From: Takifugu bimaculatus
Taxonomy: Eukaryota > Chordata > Actinopteri > Tetraodontiformes > Tetraodontidae
Direction: 5' to 3'
NCBI GenBank assembly: GCA_004026145.2
Contig: CP034983.1
Coordinates: 12,185,212 to 12,249,211, forward strand
DNA length: 64,000 nt
Shown here: in pieces, positions 12,118-25,406 of the stretch
How positions within the stretch are numbered: the stretch's first letter is position 1
Layout of the letters: each line of letters opens with the position of its first letter
Notes under the pieces: generated by a model
Seen by the model: only the letters and a program-made list of their open reading frames with translations
The model's database searches: none
Told to the model about the DNA's origin: nothing
Made by a program: the position numbers and the translations under genes

Positions 12118-12310
12118 ACCCATTATAACCAGTTCGTTTAACCTGTTTGACCAATTATAACCAGTTCGTTTAGGCTCTGTGCAGCTAACAACAGTTCATT
12201 TAGCTTCACTGACCCATTATAACCAGTTTGTTTAACCTGTTTGACCCATTATAACCAGTCCGTTTAGCTTCTATGATTCTATTGAACATCCCATTATAAG
12301 CAGTCTGCTT
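12118..12310. repeat. Minisatellite, about 31-bp unit
   Basis: Imperfect tandem copies of a unit built on CCATTATAACCAGTTCGTTT begin near 12118, 12149, 12180 (degenerate), 12211, 12243 and 12290. The 31-32 bp register is kept through the decayed third copy, so the array is old and noncoding. Confidence 0.85.
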
Positions 12311-15300
12311 CCCCATTCCAGTTCTTGTCCGTAGCAACAAAACAAGGTTTGATTTTAGAAAACAAAAAGTCTTCCAACTCCCATCAACCAGTAGCGTGTA
12401 GCTAACATTTGCTTTCAGTAATTGTGGTCATTTCAATTAGCGCACAAGTTCAATGTTTGTTAGTCCTGAGTAATTTCTGATGAGCCACCCGGATAACCTT
12501 TGGGATAAAAGCATTCCTAACAGGCCTTTCAGGAACGCGGTGACCTCTGAAGGCTAATTACATACCTACATTCAATAATTGGGGGTCTGCGAGTGCAAGT
12601 ATTAGCGGCCGTAAATGTCTCCGACGCGTCCGCGGCCTCGACTCTGCGGCGCGGTCGCGTTTGTTTTGATCGGAAGATGAGAACCGCTCTCCTTGTGAAC
12701 TCTCCCGCTCCGGTTCTGATTCCGTATCAAGCCAGGAAATGTCAGGACCCGCTCCGTGACATTTAAAGCTACCGCTGTAGACCTTGTCTAATTGAGCCTC
12801 CCTCATTAGAATGATGGAGTGCGGACGGAACGCCGCGGAGGTGCGCGGCAGACGAGCGCTACAGTTGGGTGCCAGGAGAAATAAAAAAGTTATTTACATT
12901 CCCGCTCGCCTTCCTCTATCTGAGAGCTGGCGGGGAATCGGACCATCTCTCAGTCTGGGGTGACATTTCAGGGTTGTCCAATTATGGCACAAGCTAGCGG
13001 TCAACATATTCAGAACAAGATAGCGAAGAGTCGGATTAGCATAGACGAGGACGTCGCCTTGGATGAGTGATAGAAGCTGTGGCTGCTGCTAGCATGAAGC
13101 TTCGCCAGCGCCGGTGTATCTGGGGAAACTGGTGATTGAACTACAGACCGTCTGTTGTTGCCACATGTGCGATTTCAACGGTTAGCGCCTCCGTCTTTGT
13201 CATGTCGGGCGCACGTTTGCCCTTCACGGTTAGCATTGGTATTGTTGCCATCATCTCGTGGTAATTGGAGGCAGCGCGGCGCCTCGTTGGCATTCCGCTC
13301 AGCCGGCTGTGGTGAATTTGATGAGAATGTCACATTAAAAATGCATGTTCCTCGTGCGCTCGCTGGCCTTTGTCTTCACCCGTGGGAAACGGCGCTCGCT
13401 TATGACAAATAAGGACGCCGGCCGCTGGTGCAGGAGGTGGAGCGCTCTGTTTGACAGGAAACATCGGCCGCTTCTCCGGGTCTGCCTCCTGCACACCGCC
13501 GTGCATTTGTCAGGTGGGCGGGGCTGAAAGAGGCGGGAGCCGCCGCGGAAAAGGCGCTTGGAATGCGCGACATTATTCCGGGAAGATGTTGGCGCTCTCC
13601 TGAAAGCTTCTGCTCTGGCTCGGCCCTAGAGGAGATATTTGTGGATATTTGCTGAATAAGCGGAATAAAATGGACGAATTTACCGACAAGGGTCCCTGCT
13701 GACGGCTGCGAGGAGCAATTTCCTCAATGTCTGACAGAAAGGTGGGAATAAATTCTTGGAATCATACGTGAGGGGACAAAAACGAGAGTCAGCGAGACCC
13801 TTTTCCAGAAATAGAACCAAGCAGGTAAAATCCAAAGTTATCAATGATCCAGGGACGGTGCTAGCATAAACTGTCATACCAGGAGTGTGATGTCATGGGT
13901 GGGTGTGGCCCGTTTTAGCCAGCAGACAGCTAAAAAACAAGTTTTCCCACAACTCTGGACCAAGAAAGATCTTTAAAAATGACGAAAGTGGTGAAAGACT
14001 CGATCGCCGCCGAAGGTTCCTTAGGTGTTGCAGCTTGTAGCAGCTTGTAGCAACATGTGCTTTCAAACGCGATCATCCCGGCTCGTCACATATTGGCACT
14101 TTGTCCCGATCCGTTACGTCTCATCCGGACTCATCAGGAATCCCCGCGGGAGTTTAATTTACCTGCAATGAAAAGCTGTCGGCTCCAGTATCCAACAACC
14201 CCGACGGGGTCACACGGCCACATAATGTGACGCGACAGAGTAACAAAGTGGCCGAGTGACGGGCGTCGGACCTTATCGGAAGGTTACCCAAGCAACCGCC
14301 ACCTGACAGACGCCGCCCGGCTCTCTGGGATAAACTAACCTCCTTCCCTTCCTGTCGCCGTCCCTCTCAAGAGGCGTCGAGGTGCTAAAGAATTGTTTTA
14401 AAAAGAACCACCTAGCACAAAAACACAACGACCTTGTTTACGTTGCGAAATCAACGGCGCTCCGCTACCTGCGCCGCTTCGCCGCCGTTCCGTCTTGGAC
14501 AAAAATATCAACAATTTTTCCTGTTAAAATTGGATTAATAGCAGCGCGTTTTTCACAGCAACGTGTTTTTTGTTTTGTTTTGTTTTTTTTTCACTAAAAA
14601 AAAAAAAAAAATCTTCTGAATCTTTAGACCCTAATTGGATTTTCTTCGTTGCAACAGCGGCGGAAGAAAATAACGGCTATTGTAGCGTCGCAATTTTCTC
14701 TGAGATGCTTTAAATAACAACCTGGACATTTATCGTAACATAAAGCTTTTTATATGTACACAAATAAGTACCGAACTTTCTAAATCTAAGACTGCTGCAA
14801 AGTTTCTTTTATAAATGTAGAGAACTTAATAATAATAAAATAAACATGTGTTATGTGTCTCCTGTAAGCCAGGGAAGCAAAACGACATCAGCCTAAGGGA
14901 GCATCGTGTTAGCCTGTGTTGCTATATAGATCCCAGCCTCTAGTGGGCGCTAGCACCCATTAGCTCGAGCTAATTTTGGCTTATTTTTACGACTAACTTA
15001 GAATTTTGCTTTTTGACAAGGAGGCAGCTCCCATCAGTCAAAGCGTTTCAATTACAGCGTAATCTTCCTGCTCTAAAAGGGTCCGACGGTTGCCATGGTT
15101 ACTGAAACTACACGGCCACTAACTCTGATCAGCTCTACGTTTGAAATGGCTTCAAAGTCGCGCACGCTTGTTCTCGTTTTGTTGGTTGCTTTTTTTAAAG
15201 TCTGTTGATCCGCAACCCATCCACCTGTGCTAGCCAGCGTTAGCACGCCGCGGCTAGGTTTCATCTTCTGAGAGCGAGATCTGACAGCATTCTACAAAGG

Positions 15301-15776
15301 ACGATATGAAGGAACGCGGCTCCGCTCTCTGGGGGGACGGTGAGCACCGTCTCCATCACGCTGATGAAATCCATAATTAATACTCATCTTTCCTGTAATC
15401 CTTCTCCAGACGCCGCCGCAGACGCCGAAATTACACGTCGGGAGATGTCAGCCGGCCGAGACGCGTCTATTGTAGTTTTGTCACACGGCGGAGAAGAAAA
15501 GCGGATGATAAATCGGCAAGGTTACAAAGTATTTACACAAATAAGTTGAGAACAAATCGATCCAGAGCTGCGCCGCCGCCGCCACCGCCTCCCTTTGGGG
15601 TGCGGAATGCTAAACTCCTCCGGTCCGGGTTCATTTGAGACACAGATTGTGTCTGATTGATCAATGAGCGGCGGTGCTGAGCCATCAATCTACCACAGAG
15701 GAAGAGAACATTAGCATGGAAAAGCTGCCGCGACCCGGCTATGTCCTCTACCTGGAGCTGCTGGGGAAGCAACCCC
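12311..15776. other. Intergenic, no supported gene
   Basis: No gene seen. Contains a two-copy CAGCTTGTAG repeat at 14030-14051 and a poly-A tract near 14597-14611. Confidence 0.7.
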
Positions 15777-15933
15777 CTCTGGAGGGGGAGGGGCCTGCGG
15801 GTGGAATGCGCGAGGGGGAGGGGCCTGCGACTGAAAGGCATGAAGGGGAGGGGCCTGCGGCTGGAAGGCATGAGGGGGAGGGGCCTGTGGCCAGAACCCA
15901 ATGAGGGGGAGGGGCCTACGGGTGGAACACATG
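15777..15933. repeat. G-rich minisatellite, 30-bp unit, five copies
   Basis: Five copies of a unit with core GAGGGGGAGGGGCCTGCGG. The GGGCCT words start at 15791, 15821, 15851, 15881 and 15912, so the period is exactly 30 bp for three steps and 31 for the last. Because 30 is a multiple of three, it creates a 10-residue protein-like repeat in open frames on both strands; I regard this as an artefact. G-runs make it a possible G-quadruplex former. Confidence 0.9.
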
Positions 15934-18094
15934 AGGACAACAGGGACGATGTCGTCCCGGCTTTGTGACGTCATCTGTCCTGCAGATGATGCTAACTGGC
16001 GACTCCAGACGTTTTCCTCTTCTCGGAGCGTCACCTTCAAACACCCGGCAGTAATTAACACCGCAGACGTTAATTAAAAGTATAAAACCCGGCAGGACCT
16101 CTGCGCTGCACTATTGGGGACAAACAGGTGATTAATGAGCGACTTGCGCTTGACAGATGTCCCACATCGCGGCTAACGTGCCGGGATCCAGTCGCACCGG
16201 CGGCCGGTGGTCTGATATCCGGGCTCACGTTCACGGGATGGTTTTCCGTGTCAGGAGGGTGTCGGGCTCCATCCCGGCAGCGAGAGGCAGGAATACAAAT
16301 CCACAGCAAGTTTTCATGTGCGTTAGCGCCCAGTGTTGACCTTTAAATACAGTTTGACGAGCTTCTGCTACTTTCAGCAACTTTGCCTGGAAAAGGTCCG
16401 TTTCAAAGCCAGCGGAATGAATTCACGTACACAGTTTTTATGGAAATGTCGGAGTTTCATTAGGTCCGAGTCGTCCCTCAGCGGGCTCGGCGCACAAATG
16501 TGGGTAAAGCCTGCGGAAAGGCGTTAGCGCGGCTGAGTTAAATGAAGCGTAGCCTCGCGGCCTCTCGTTGACCTCAGGGGAAAACTCCGGAGCCGATCTC
16601 ATCGGCGAGGCCAAAGAACTAAAGAGATGCTAACCCTTCTTTAGTATCGGTGTAAACCCAGAAACACGAGCTAACAACAAGAACAGGAGAAAGGCAGCAG
16701 CTTCCTTGGAGTCCTGTTGACGTTGCTAATAGCAACGGCAGCCTGGTCATTTGACCTGCGCTCAAACTTCTTCTTCGTCTCCTCTTGTTAGCATTTAGCA
16801 CCCAATCTCGGGTGAAATTCCGTCACCTGATGAAGCTGTCGGGGAGAATTCCATGACGCTTAAGGAGCATTTTTAGCGCGAATAAAGTGCGGCCACGCCG
16901 GGTTTATTGCTCCGTTTGGGAGCGAGAGCCAAAAACCTGCAGGCAGCAGGAACGTCAGCGGTGGGATCCTCAGCATTGACGCTCATATCGCGGTAAAAAC
17001 GGTCGTCAGGTTGAATAAACCTCAGCCGGCGACATTATTCATTCCGTCCTGCGGTGGAGCGTTTGGCACGCCGGCTAATCTCTGCCCCGGAGGCACTCCA
17101 GCAGCCGCGCACCTGTTAGAAAATCCCATCCACGTCCGTCCGGATTGAAAAGAGATTAGCTAATATTTGGTAATAGTTTGGGGATTTACGGGGCACTCCT
17201 GCGTTCCTCTCCGTGCTGACAGCGGATCCGCCGTTCCGGGCTAATTTTTCAGGAAAATGATGCTCAGAAACGAGGCGGAGAAGCTTCATTTCCCACCAGT
17301 TTTGGACGTAAATAATGATCAATAGGTCCAAAAATAAACACCTGTGTGAAGGTGCACAGGAGCGATGCCTCATTTCTGGAGAAAAAGCTACAATGTGGTT
17401 CATTTTTTTGGTGATAAATCCGAAAGAAGCCGCAAAAAAGTCTAAAATCTGATGGGTCGTCTGCAGTAATTCTGTTCTGTTGGTGTTTCACCACATTTAA
17501 CAGCCGTAATTTGTCCGCTGAGCCTCTGGAATTAATGCAAAGGTAGGAAACAAAAGTGGAAAATCAGCTCAGCTAATTGTGGGATCAAGAGTTGAATGAT
17601 GTGAACACGTGTCAACTGTTGGAGCCGAACGTGTGGTGAGGGACGCGGCTCACGGGTCGGCGTCCTGCCCTGCTCCGAACACCAAACACAAAAAAGTAAA
17701 AGTCTTTTTTCCTGTTTCTATACATCACACGGCGAGTGCACGTGCACGTTATTAACCCGCAGCTACTGAGGGTCGAACCAGCAACAAAGGGACACCTTGA
17801 ATCAGCTTCTGCGGCTAACAACTAACCAGCGCTCATAACCAAGGACGAGTTCCTGCCACCGATCGGCGTTCTGGCTACAGTCAAAGCTAAAGTCGGTCTC
17901 GCTAAGCTTGAGGCCAAGCTAGGATGCCCGCAGCAGCAATCCTCCTCTGAACCGAGGGGGGGTTGGTGGCGTTGGGGGGGTCAGTTAATAAAGAAACATG
18001 AAACCCAACACACGTGCGGCAGCTTCTGGTCAGCAGGCCGGACTGATACGGTAAAACCCTGCTGAGCTGTTCAGTCTGCCCCAGTGGGGAGTGT
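15934..18094. other. Intergenic, no supported gene
   Basis: No gene, RNA or mobile element recognised. Scattered TTAGC words. Confidence 0.7.
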
Positions 18095-18174
18095 AGAAGG
18101 AGGGAGGGGGGAGGAAAGGAAGGGAGGGAGGGAGGGAGGGAGGGAGGGGGGAAGGAGGAAAAGAAGGGAGGGGG
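18095..18174 (+). repeat. 80-nt pure purine tract, (GGGA)n
   Basis: Uninterrupted purine run on the plus strand with a central GGGA tetranucleotide array (about 18121-18147). It could form triplex or G-quadruplex structures. Confidence 0.95.
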
Positions 18175-20400
18175 CGTATTTATTGTTACTTTATTTATGT
18201 ATTTATGCTAAACCTGGATGAGCTACGTGATCCGATGGTGAATATCTGTGGTTATGCTAAGATAAAGTAGCGGCGTGCTGGTGGGAGTCAGCAGCCCACA
18301 ATAATCTCCTTAATAAAATCAAATTCATTTTAAAAGAGGGCAGGAAAGATGGAATATTCTAACTTTTAACGCAGGGAAGGGCGCTCGGCTCTGGTGTAGC
18401 ACTAGCGCTAGCATCACTGCAATGATGACAGAGGGGAAGTCACTGTTTTTAGCATGCTAGTTAGCCACTTTGTTTTGGCCTGTTTCACTCAGACCCTCAA
18501 ATAACCAGGAAGTTGTGTTTCCAATCCAAGATGGCCGCTAGGTGCATCTTTTACGTGGTTCAGCTGCTTGTGCGATCATATTCCCAATCCCGATCCTTAC
18601 TGTAGCTAGCCGTGCTAACAAGAGCTTCACAGTAACCGGGCGTGGGTTCCCTCCTGTGGTGAGCAGAACCCACTCGGGGCTTTTGTGGCTCTTGTTTCTG
18701 GCTGGTTTTCATCACTTCTGCGGCTCCGAACACACAAAGTGAATGAATTCATGAAGAAAACCAAAGAACCCACAGCTGTTGTGTGTTCTGATGACCGCCA
18801 GTCATGAATCTGCAACGATCCCGAGCCACGATTCCCCGACACATGAAAGGGTTTGTGGGTCGAGCCCCCACCCCCACCCCATCAGATCGATCTGGGGACC
18901 TTATCAAACGGTGTATCTGGAGCTAACAGGGTGGCGGGATTGACTTAGCAAATCTCTCACCCCGCTAACGTTCCCTCTGATCTGAGCGCGGCCTCGCCGC
19001 TCCGCTCCCAGATTAGCCGGAGGCGACGGCGGCCGTGTTTAGTCAAGTTCGGAGACGTTTAAAAACTCGGGCAAACTCATCGGCATATTGATGCGCGGCG
19101 CCGCCTGTTGCCGTTTACGTTGTATAATCTTTTATTGATGCGCGGCGTGTAACCGTTGCATCATAGATGACAAAGAACGGGAGCGCGCCGACATCAGCGT
19201 CGTCACAATCAATCCAATAATTGCCGTAGTTGAGCTGTCGCCGGTTATTTCGCCGCGACAGGAGACAGAAGCTAACGTCGTGTCCCGCTTCCTCGCCGCC
19301 GTCCGGAGATGACAGGGAGCCGTAACGGGTACAGGCAGTTCCCGACAAACGTGGGAAATAACATCCCGGATCGGAAGTAAAAGAACCGTGTTGATCTTCA
19401 AAGCCCTTGTCAAGTGTTAGCACCTTCAAAGAGATATAAAAATGAAGCTACAAATGATTCCGCTTTGGCTAGGTACCTCTGTATGTTGTTACAGAGCTAC
19501 TGAAGCATCTGAAGCTAACAAAGTAGCTTCTAGCGTCGAGACGGAACAAGTCTTTTCTATTTTTTTTCAATATTCTCTTTGTGGCGATGATGCAGCAAAT
19601 TTTCTTGCTAGTCGAGATTCCCGTTAATTCCATTACAACGTGTTTTTTAGGCCTGTAACGACATTCCCAATCAATGAAATACCGTAAAACATTACGCTGC
19701 CGCTAAACCCGTAAAAAGTTCAAATCTGCGATTATTGTCTGATGAGCAGCAGATGAATATTTAAGAGATTTCCAACCGTCTAAGGAATCCAAAGCTATCC
19801 GCTAACGCTCAGCCTGGATTAATCTGTTTACACGCTCCTTTGTAACGGAATCATCCTGGAAACGACGAGTCCTTTGTTAGCATCGTAATCCTCCCTTTGT
19901 CCTGGGAAAGTATCGTTTAAATGTTTGTTCACCTTAAAAGTGTAAACGTGAAGGTTTAACCAAGTCGGTCCCGATCAATATCCAGGAATGCTAAAGCTAG
20001 CAGCCTCCCCTCAAACTCCAACTCCTCCTCTCCTGGGAGGAGTTGTCCACATTAATCCAGGAAGAAATCTGGGGGTCAAGGTCGGGGACCTCAGCTGGGA
20101 CGCGGATCAAATGGGTCCAGACCCAAAGATGCTAAACGGAAGCTCCGGTTGTGGGCTCAGACCCTCCTCGCTCCGGCTCCTCTGCCACTCCAGCCTTCGG
20201 AATCAGCTAAAATCAACTCATTTGAGGAAGAGCGACTTGTAGTTTTTTGTAGTTTTTTTCCCGATAGCTAGCGCCGCCCTAGCCAAAATCACGGTTGGAC
20301 ACTTGAGGCCTGAAAGGAAGAGTTGATTTAAGGTTTTCACCCGGATATTAATTAAAAGGACAGGAACAGTTGGGAACATCCGCCAAATTCCTCAAAAGAA

Positions 20401-20430
20401 AAGCTAACGTTAGCTTCAGCTGAAGCATTT
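20401..20430. repeat. Two overlapping palindromes
   Basis: AAGCTAACGTTAGCTT (16 bp, self-complementary) runs directly into GCTTCAGCTGAAGC (14 bp, self-complementary), sharing GCTT. Confidence 0.85.
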
Positions 20431-23400
20431 CTACCGGATAAAGCAGCTTTTTGTTGCGCCGATGGATCTAAAGCGTTAAAAAAACAGGCTTTTGTAAGCC
20501 GCACGTCTTTTGAACGTCAGACTAGCTCGTCTTTGCTCGGTGGGTGATCCCAAACGGGCGGCTTATCTGGAGCGTTCATCCCAAACTCTTATTTTCAAAT
20601 CGTTCCGTCTCTTTCCTGTATTTTCAAGTGAACGTTGACGCTCAAAGACGAATCGATGCTCAGTAGCTGATCAAAGCGCCGCTGCTGAGCAGCTAAAATC
20701 CTCGAAAAAGACCTAAAACGCTGATGATGCCATGACTTCCATTTTCCAAAGGCAGGAATCGTGATCCCATCGCAGCCCGGAGAGAATCCGGGAGACACAG
20801 ATGTCGGAAGAGCGGGCTTGACACTTCCTGTTGTGTTTGCAGAATTGGCTCGCCGCGCTAATCTGTGGATTTGCTGAGTTGTGCTGCGAAAAACAGGCAA
20901 ATTCAAAGCATCCCTATGATTAGCATTAGCATACAGCCGCCATATTGCCCCGGACGCTTGTTGATTATTGAGCATTTGCATGAAAATGACGGCGGAGCCA
21001 AAGCCGGCTAGTCCCCCGCCCTCAAGTGGGGGATAATCTCGATGCCTCGGCAAATCCTGAGCTTTGTTCATTGACCCGGCGAGGTCAATTACGTTTGCCG
21101 CGAGGCGGCGTGGAGCGGCTCGGGGCTGCGGGAGCGCCGCGCTGGCGCGCTGATCGATGGCCAGGATGCTTATCAGACGCGCCGCGTTACAGACACCTAA
21201 TTGCAATTGATCCCCGCGGCCGTGTCATTAATTGTTGTCGTCTGAAGTAAAACTTCGCACATCAGCGTCTCTGGATCGGTTTTCGATAACGCGGCAGGGT
21301 GGACGGTACCGGCGAGCCAGTCGGGCCTCCTGCACCTGTTAGAGGTCAACGCTGCCCCGTTAGCAACCGGCGCCGTCATTAAGACAGCCACAACAACTCA
21401 GACACCAGAATCTAAATACCGGCTCGTTTAGCCTAGCTAGCAGCTAGCGACGTGAGTCCGTCTCTCAGGACCAGTCCTGTCCACCATGGAGCGCTGTGAA
21501 CCGCTGGTTTCAGTTCAGCTAACGACGGAGACTGACACTTCTCCTCTTCCTCTCCTGCAGGACGGACCGCTACCAACATTAGCATCCCCGCAGAATGAAA
21601 ATAGCTCCTCCCGACGACAACGTCAGCATCTCTCAGGAAACGCATCATCGGTTCAGCAGGACCGATTAATGCTACCTGAAACTTTCTGCTAGGTTTGATA
21701 TGGAAATCGTCAAATAAGCTTAAATGTTGCAAAAATTAGCATCGTTACCAAGGTCTCGTCTTTGTCTCTGCGCAGTTTTAGTAGCTTTTATGCTACGTCT
21801 TCTTTGCTGTGAATCAAATTTGCCGAAGGATGAGACCCAAATGCGACAAGATCATCACCGTAGACGCTACTAAAACAGAGATAGTGGGGAAAACCCCTCC
21901 ACATGACCCCCGTTCCTGAAAACACAGGCAGTCCAAAGTGCTCATGCTAACTAGCTAGCAGCATATCTTCAGGCCACCGGGCTTATTGAAAGACTAGCAT
22001 GATAGTTGTCTTGTAGGTAGAAGGAGAATAAGGTTCAGCCTGGAATAATGATTAATCAGGTGTGTTTAAAGAAGCCCTTCCATAGCCCCCCCCCACCCCA
22101 CAGGGTGCCAGGAGACCCCCGGGTGGCTCCAGGTACATGAGCAGGATCTCAGGATAAACCCCCCCAGGAGGCCTGGAAAGAAACATCGGTTATTAAATAA
22201 GGTGGAGCAGAGATAAAGATGTCAGCAGCAATAATGCTTTTCATTTTGACTCTGATCTTATTTGTTCGGGGGGGGGGGGCAGGAAGGCTTCCCCCAACTG
22301 TGGAGAGACTGATCTGTCAGCAGATACGAGGCTACGCCGCCGCCGCCGCCGCCTCGGTCACGCTGCCCCGCTGAGGACAAGCTAATCTGCCGGAACTGCA
22401 TTTCTCAGCAACGCACATGATGCTGCGTACGTACGCGGGACGGCGAGGACGGGACGAGGGACAGTCGCCGCCATCCGTGGTCAAGGTCCTGACACCACGA
22501 TGCTAACGGACAGAAGAACCAATTAGCCGAATCATCAGTTTAGGAAGTTAAGCTAGCTTGAGTTTAACGCGAGTTTCAAGCGTCACCTCCGATAAAGTCA
22601 GACAGCAAAGTGGAAACGATGTATCGCCGCCTATTTATGGTTGTTTGTTTGTTTGTTGGTCGAATCTAAGCCTAAATAACATAAACGTGTTTCAGTTCCC
22701 TTGAAATCATCGTTATATAAGGGGAAGATAAAACCGAAGCATAAAGAAATGGAGATCCGAGAGTTGAGTTATTAAGGAATTTAAAACAAGAGCAGCAGCT
22801 GCGTTTGGGCATTTAGCGGTTAGCGTCCCGCGGGACGTGATCTTTACTCCTGTCTTAATGAGACGCCGGCTGGCTGAGAACCTTCCAGAAACCCAGAATT
22901 CAGGTCATGCTAACGGTGCTGAAAGAGTTTTTCCGGGCAATTATGAGATTTTAGGCAACAAATATCAGATTTGAATTCCGTGGTTGTGTATCAGGGAACG
23001 CCATTGAACTGCTGGGTATCTGTGTTAGCATCCGGACAGTAATAGAGCTCTTCACATGGTTAGCATCTCTAGCATTTGTAGTTTGACTTAATTCACTTTT
23101 TACTTTAAAAAGTTATCCAAGCGCACATCTGCTAAAAAGCTGCTTTCAAGAGTGAAATGTTGTGTAGCTAATTTAATGCAATCAAGCCAAACTTTGGTGA
23201 GTTAGCTCTGCTAGCTTTAACTGAACTGATCAGAGGAGCTCGTCCTCTGGAGTAAATCTGCCTGAGAAATGTTTAGAGAGCCAAACTCCAATGCAAATAA
23301 CCCGCGCCTCCCTCGCCTCCCGCGCCTCCCGCGCCTCCGTCTTCCTGCCCGCCAAATGTAATTTGTCTCCCTCTTCCCTTGACACTTTGTCAAATCGATA

Positions 23401-25240
23401 CCGGCTGAAAACGCCATAAAGTTTTAACAGCCGTGAAGGTAAATGTGCTCCAGCATCGGCGGAATCTCACGTCTTTTCTGGACGTATCGACCTTTAGTGT
23501 CGAACGCAACGGAGACGGACGCTAAATGTCAATTTAAAATGTTACCATAGCGACGATATGGCTAATTTATGCGGGCTACTGAAAATAAAATGAAGTGTCA
23601 CGCATATTGAGATAGCACGTAGGTAGTTAGCTTGTTATAATCACTAGTGCACGCTCCTTTCTTTGTTTGTAGCGTTACGTTAGCATGTGTTTCAATAGCT
23701 TTCCTTTGCTCCAATTAACAATTCAACGAAACCCTCGTAAATTGAAAGTAACGACTGTTAGCTGAGCATTAGCGTCCATGTTGAGCGGAAGCTTTAATGT
23801 TTGTCGATAGTTGTTTGTTTGATAAGAATATTGTAAGAGATTATGATTTCCTACAGTACAAAAGACAGGCGGTTGTACATTGTGGTGGATGCTAGGCTAA
23901 TGCTCCTCCTCTACTGGGGTCCACATCACATCCTCTTCTAGGTTTGGCCAGTTAGCACCAAGTAAAAGGTGATTAGCTTAGCAGTATCCAGCGCTACATG
24001 TGCAGGAAACCTGAAATTAAAGACAGGTGAAGCCAGTTTACGCGCTAGCAGCAGTTAGCGCTTCTCACCATAGCCTCAGATATCGTGTTCGACAGCGCTG
24101 GGGGGCTAAAACTGAGGCGAGGGGGAATGAAAACCACATTAGCTTCTTCTGAATATGCAGAAAGTAATTAAATCTGCAATAAAAAACATCATCTTTCATC
24201 AGACACACTCGTCTGCGTAGATGCTCTGAGACAAGGCTAATTTGAGCAAACAAGAGTTGCAAAGTGTAAGTCGGTAATTAATTAGTCTGACATAATGGAA
24301 ATGACACGTTTATGAGCTAATTTAGGGGGAAAATACATTTAAAAACTAATTTAATGTAGAAATCATTTTATATATAGATTAAGGAGGCATAAAGTCTTGA
24401 CCATGAACTTTTAGCATGTGGACGCTACAGCATCATGATTAGCTTTGTGTGTTATCCACCCACAGCGCTCAGCTCGTTATCCAGGTACGACGCCTGAAAC
24501 TGACCCCGCAGGGGGTCTGAGGACACCACGCAGGGTTCCGGTGGAGCTACGGTGCGACGTGATTAAAAAGGAGACATTTACCGTCTTCGTTACAGCCTCG
24601 AATTTAGGGACGACCACGCGGCTCATTTAATCACGCAGCTTTAAAGCTGCTTAACAACGCAAATAAAGACGTAAAGTGCGTTTTTAGCCCTCATGGTTCC
24701 TCCCAAACGCCTGAAAATAAACACAAATTTGTTCGAAAAAAAAAGGAATTTCCCAGTTTCCCAAAGCTTAGAACTGAAAAATTGTGATGAAAGAAGAAAA
24801 CAAATCTTATGTGTATCGTTTACGTTAGCATGAATGCAACGGTAGCAGCTGGCGATTATGAAAAAATACGGAGGATTTATTTTAAATCTTAGAGCCTCGA
24901 TAGCAAACAAGCAGGATGTCAAACCTTTAATTAATGGAACACCCAGATCAAACTGGAATGCATTAGCAAGCAGAGTCATGCTAAATGCTAATATTACCAT
25001 GCTAATTATATTCATAATATTCATGGGCAGCGTTTGTTTGGATCCCCAGCTTTGTTTGCCCTGTTAGCATGCTAGCAGTTGCTAATTAACAACAGTATAT
25101 AAAGTGTCGGCGCTCCGCTGAACTTTGGAACAAGTTTTTTCCAACTCTTAGGTGAACTTCAAAGGCTGAATCCGGTTTTCTGGGCCCGATTTGTGGGTCG
25201 GCAGCAGGTTTCTTTTTGGTTTTTAGACTGGATTGTCGCA

Positions 25241-25273
25241 CAGCCTGGTCCTGCTCCAGGTTTCTCCCTGTTC
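25241..25273 (-). repeat. Dispersed repeat, copy 2
   Basis: Minus strand reads GAACAGGGAGAAACCTGGAG then CAGGACCAGGCTG. It aligns over about 33 bases with the copies at 6249-6284 and 31018-31056. Confidence 0.6.
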
Positions 25274-25341
25274 AAAGGCTGTGTTTTCATTTTCCTTCCC
25301 TCCTTGTCCAATTTTGTGCAGGATTTCTGGAGGTGTTCCAG

Positions 25342-25406
25342 CATAAGCTATCATCATAAGCTAGCAGCATGAGCTAGCAGCATAAGCTAACAGCGTGAGC
25401 TAGCAG
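25342..25406. repeat. 13-bp satellite, five copies
   Basis: Five tandem units of consensus CATAAGCTAGCAG with one to four changes each. The unit contains the GCTAGC palindrome that is common across the window. Confidence 0.9.

Larger units (their letters stand above)
18175..25340. other. Intergenic, no supported gene
   Basis: No gene supported. Holds a CGCC run at 22336-22354, a GTTT run at about 22642-22657, a 9-bp CGCCTCCCG array at about 23310-23340, and the paired palindromes at 20401-20430. The longest open frame (20595-21206, minus) has no recognisable domain. Confidence 0.65.

Noticed and set aside
15674..15904. Plus-strand frame encoding a 10-residue Gly-Glu-Gly-Pro repeat
   Set aside because: Entirely explained by the 30-bp minisatellite.
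17755..17800. T-arm-like GGTTCGACCC on the minus strand, suggesting a tRNA
   Set aside because: No matching acceptor stem, D-arm or anticodon arm could be drawn around it.
20595..21206. 203-codon minus-strand open frame
   Set aside because: GC-rich sequence lowers stop frequency; the protein has no recognisable domain, and no splice context supports it.
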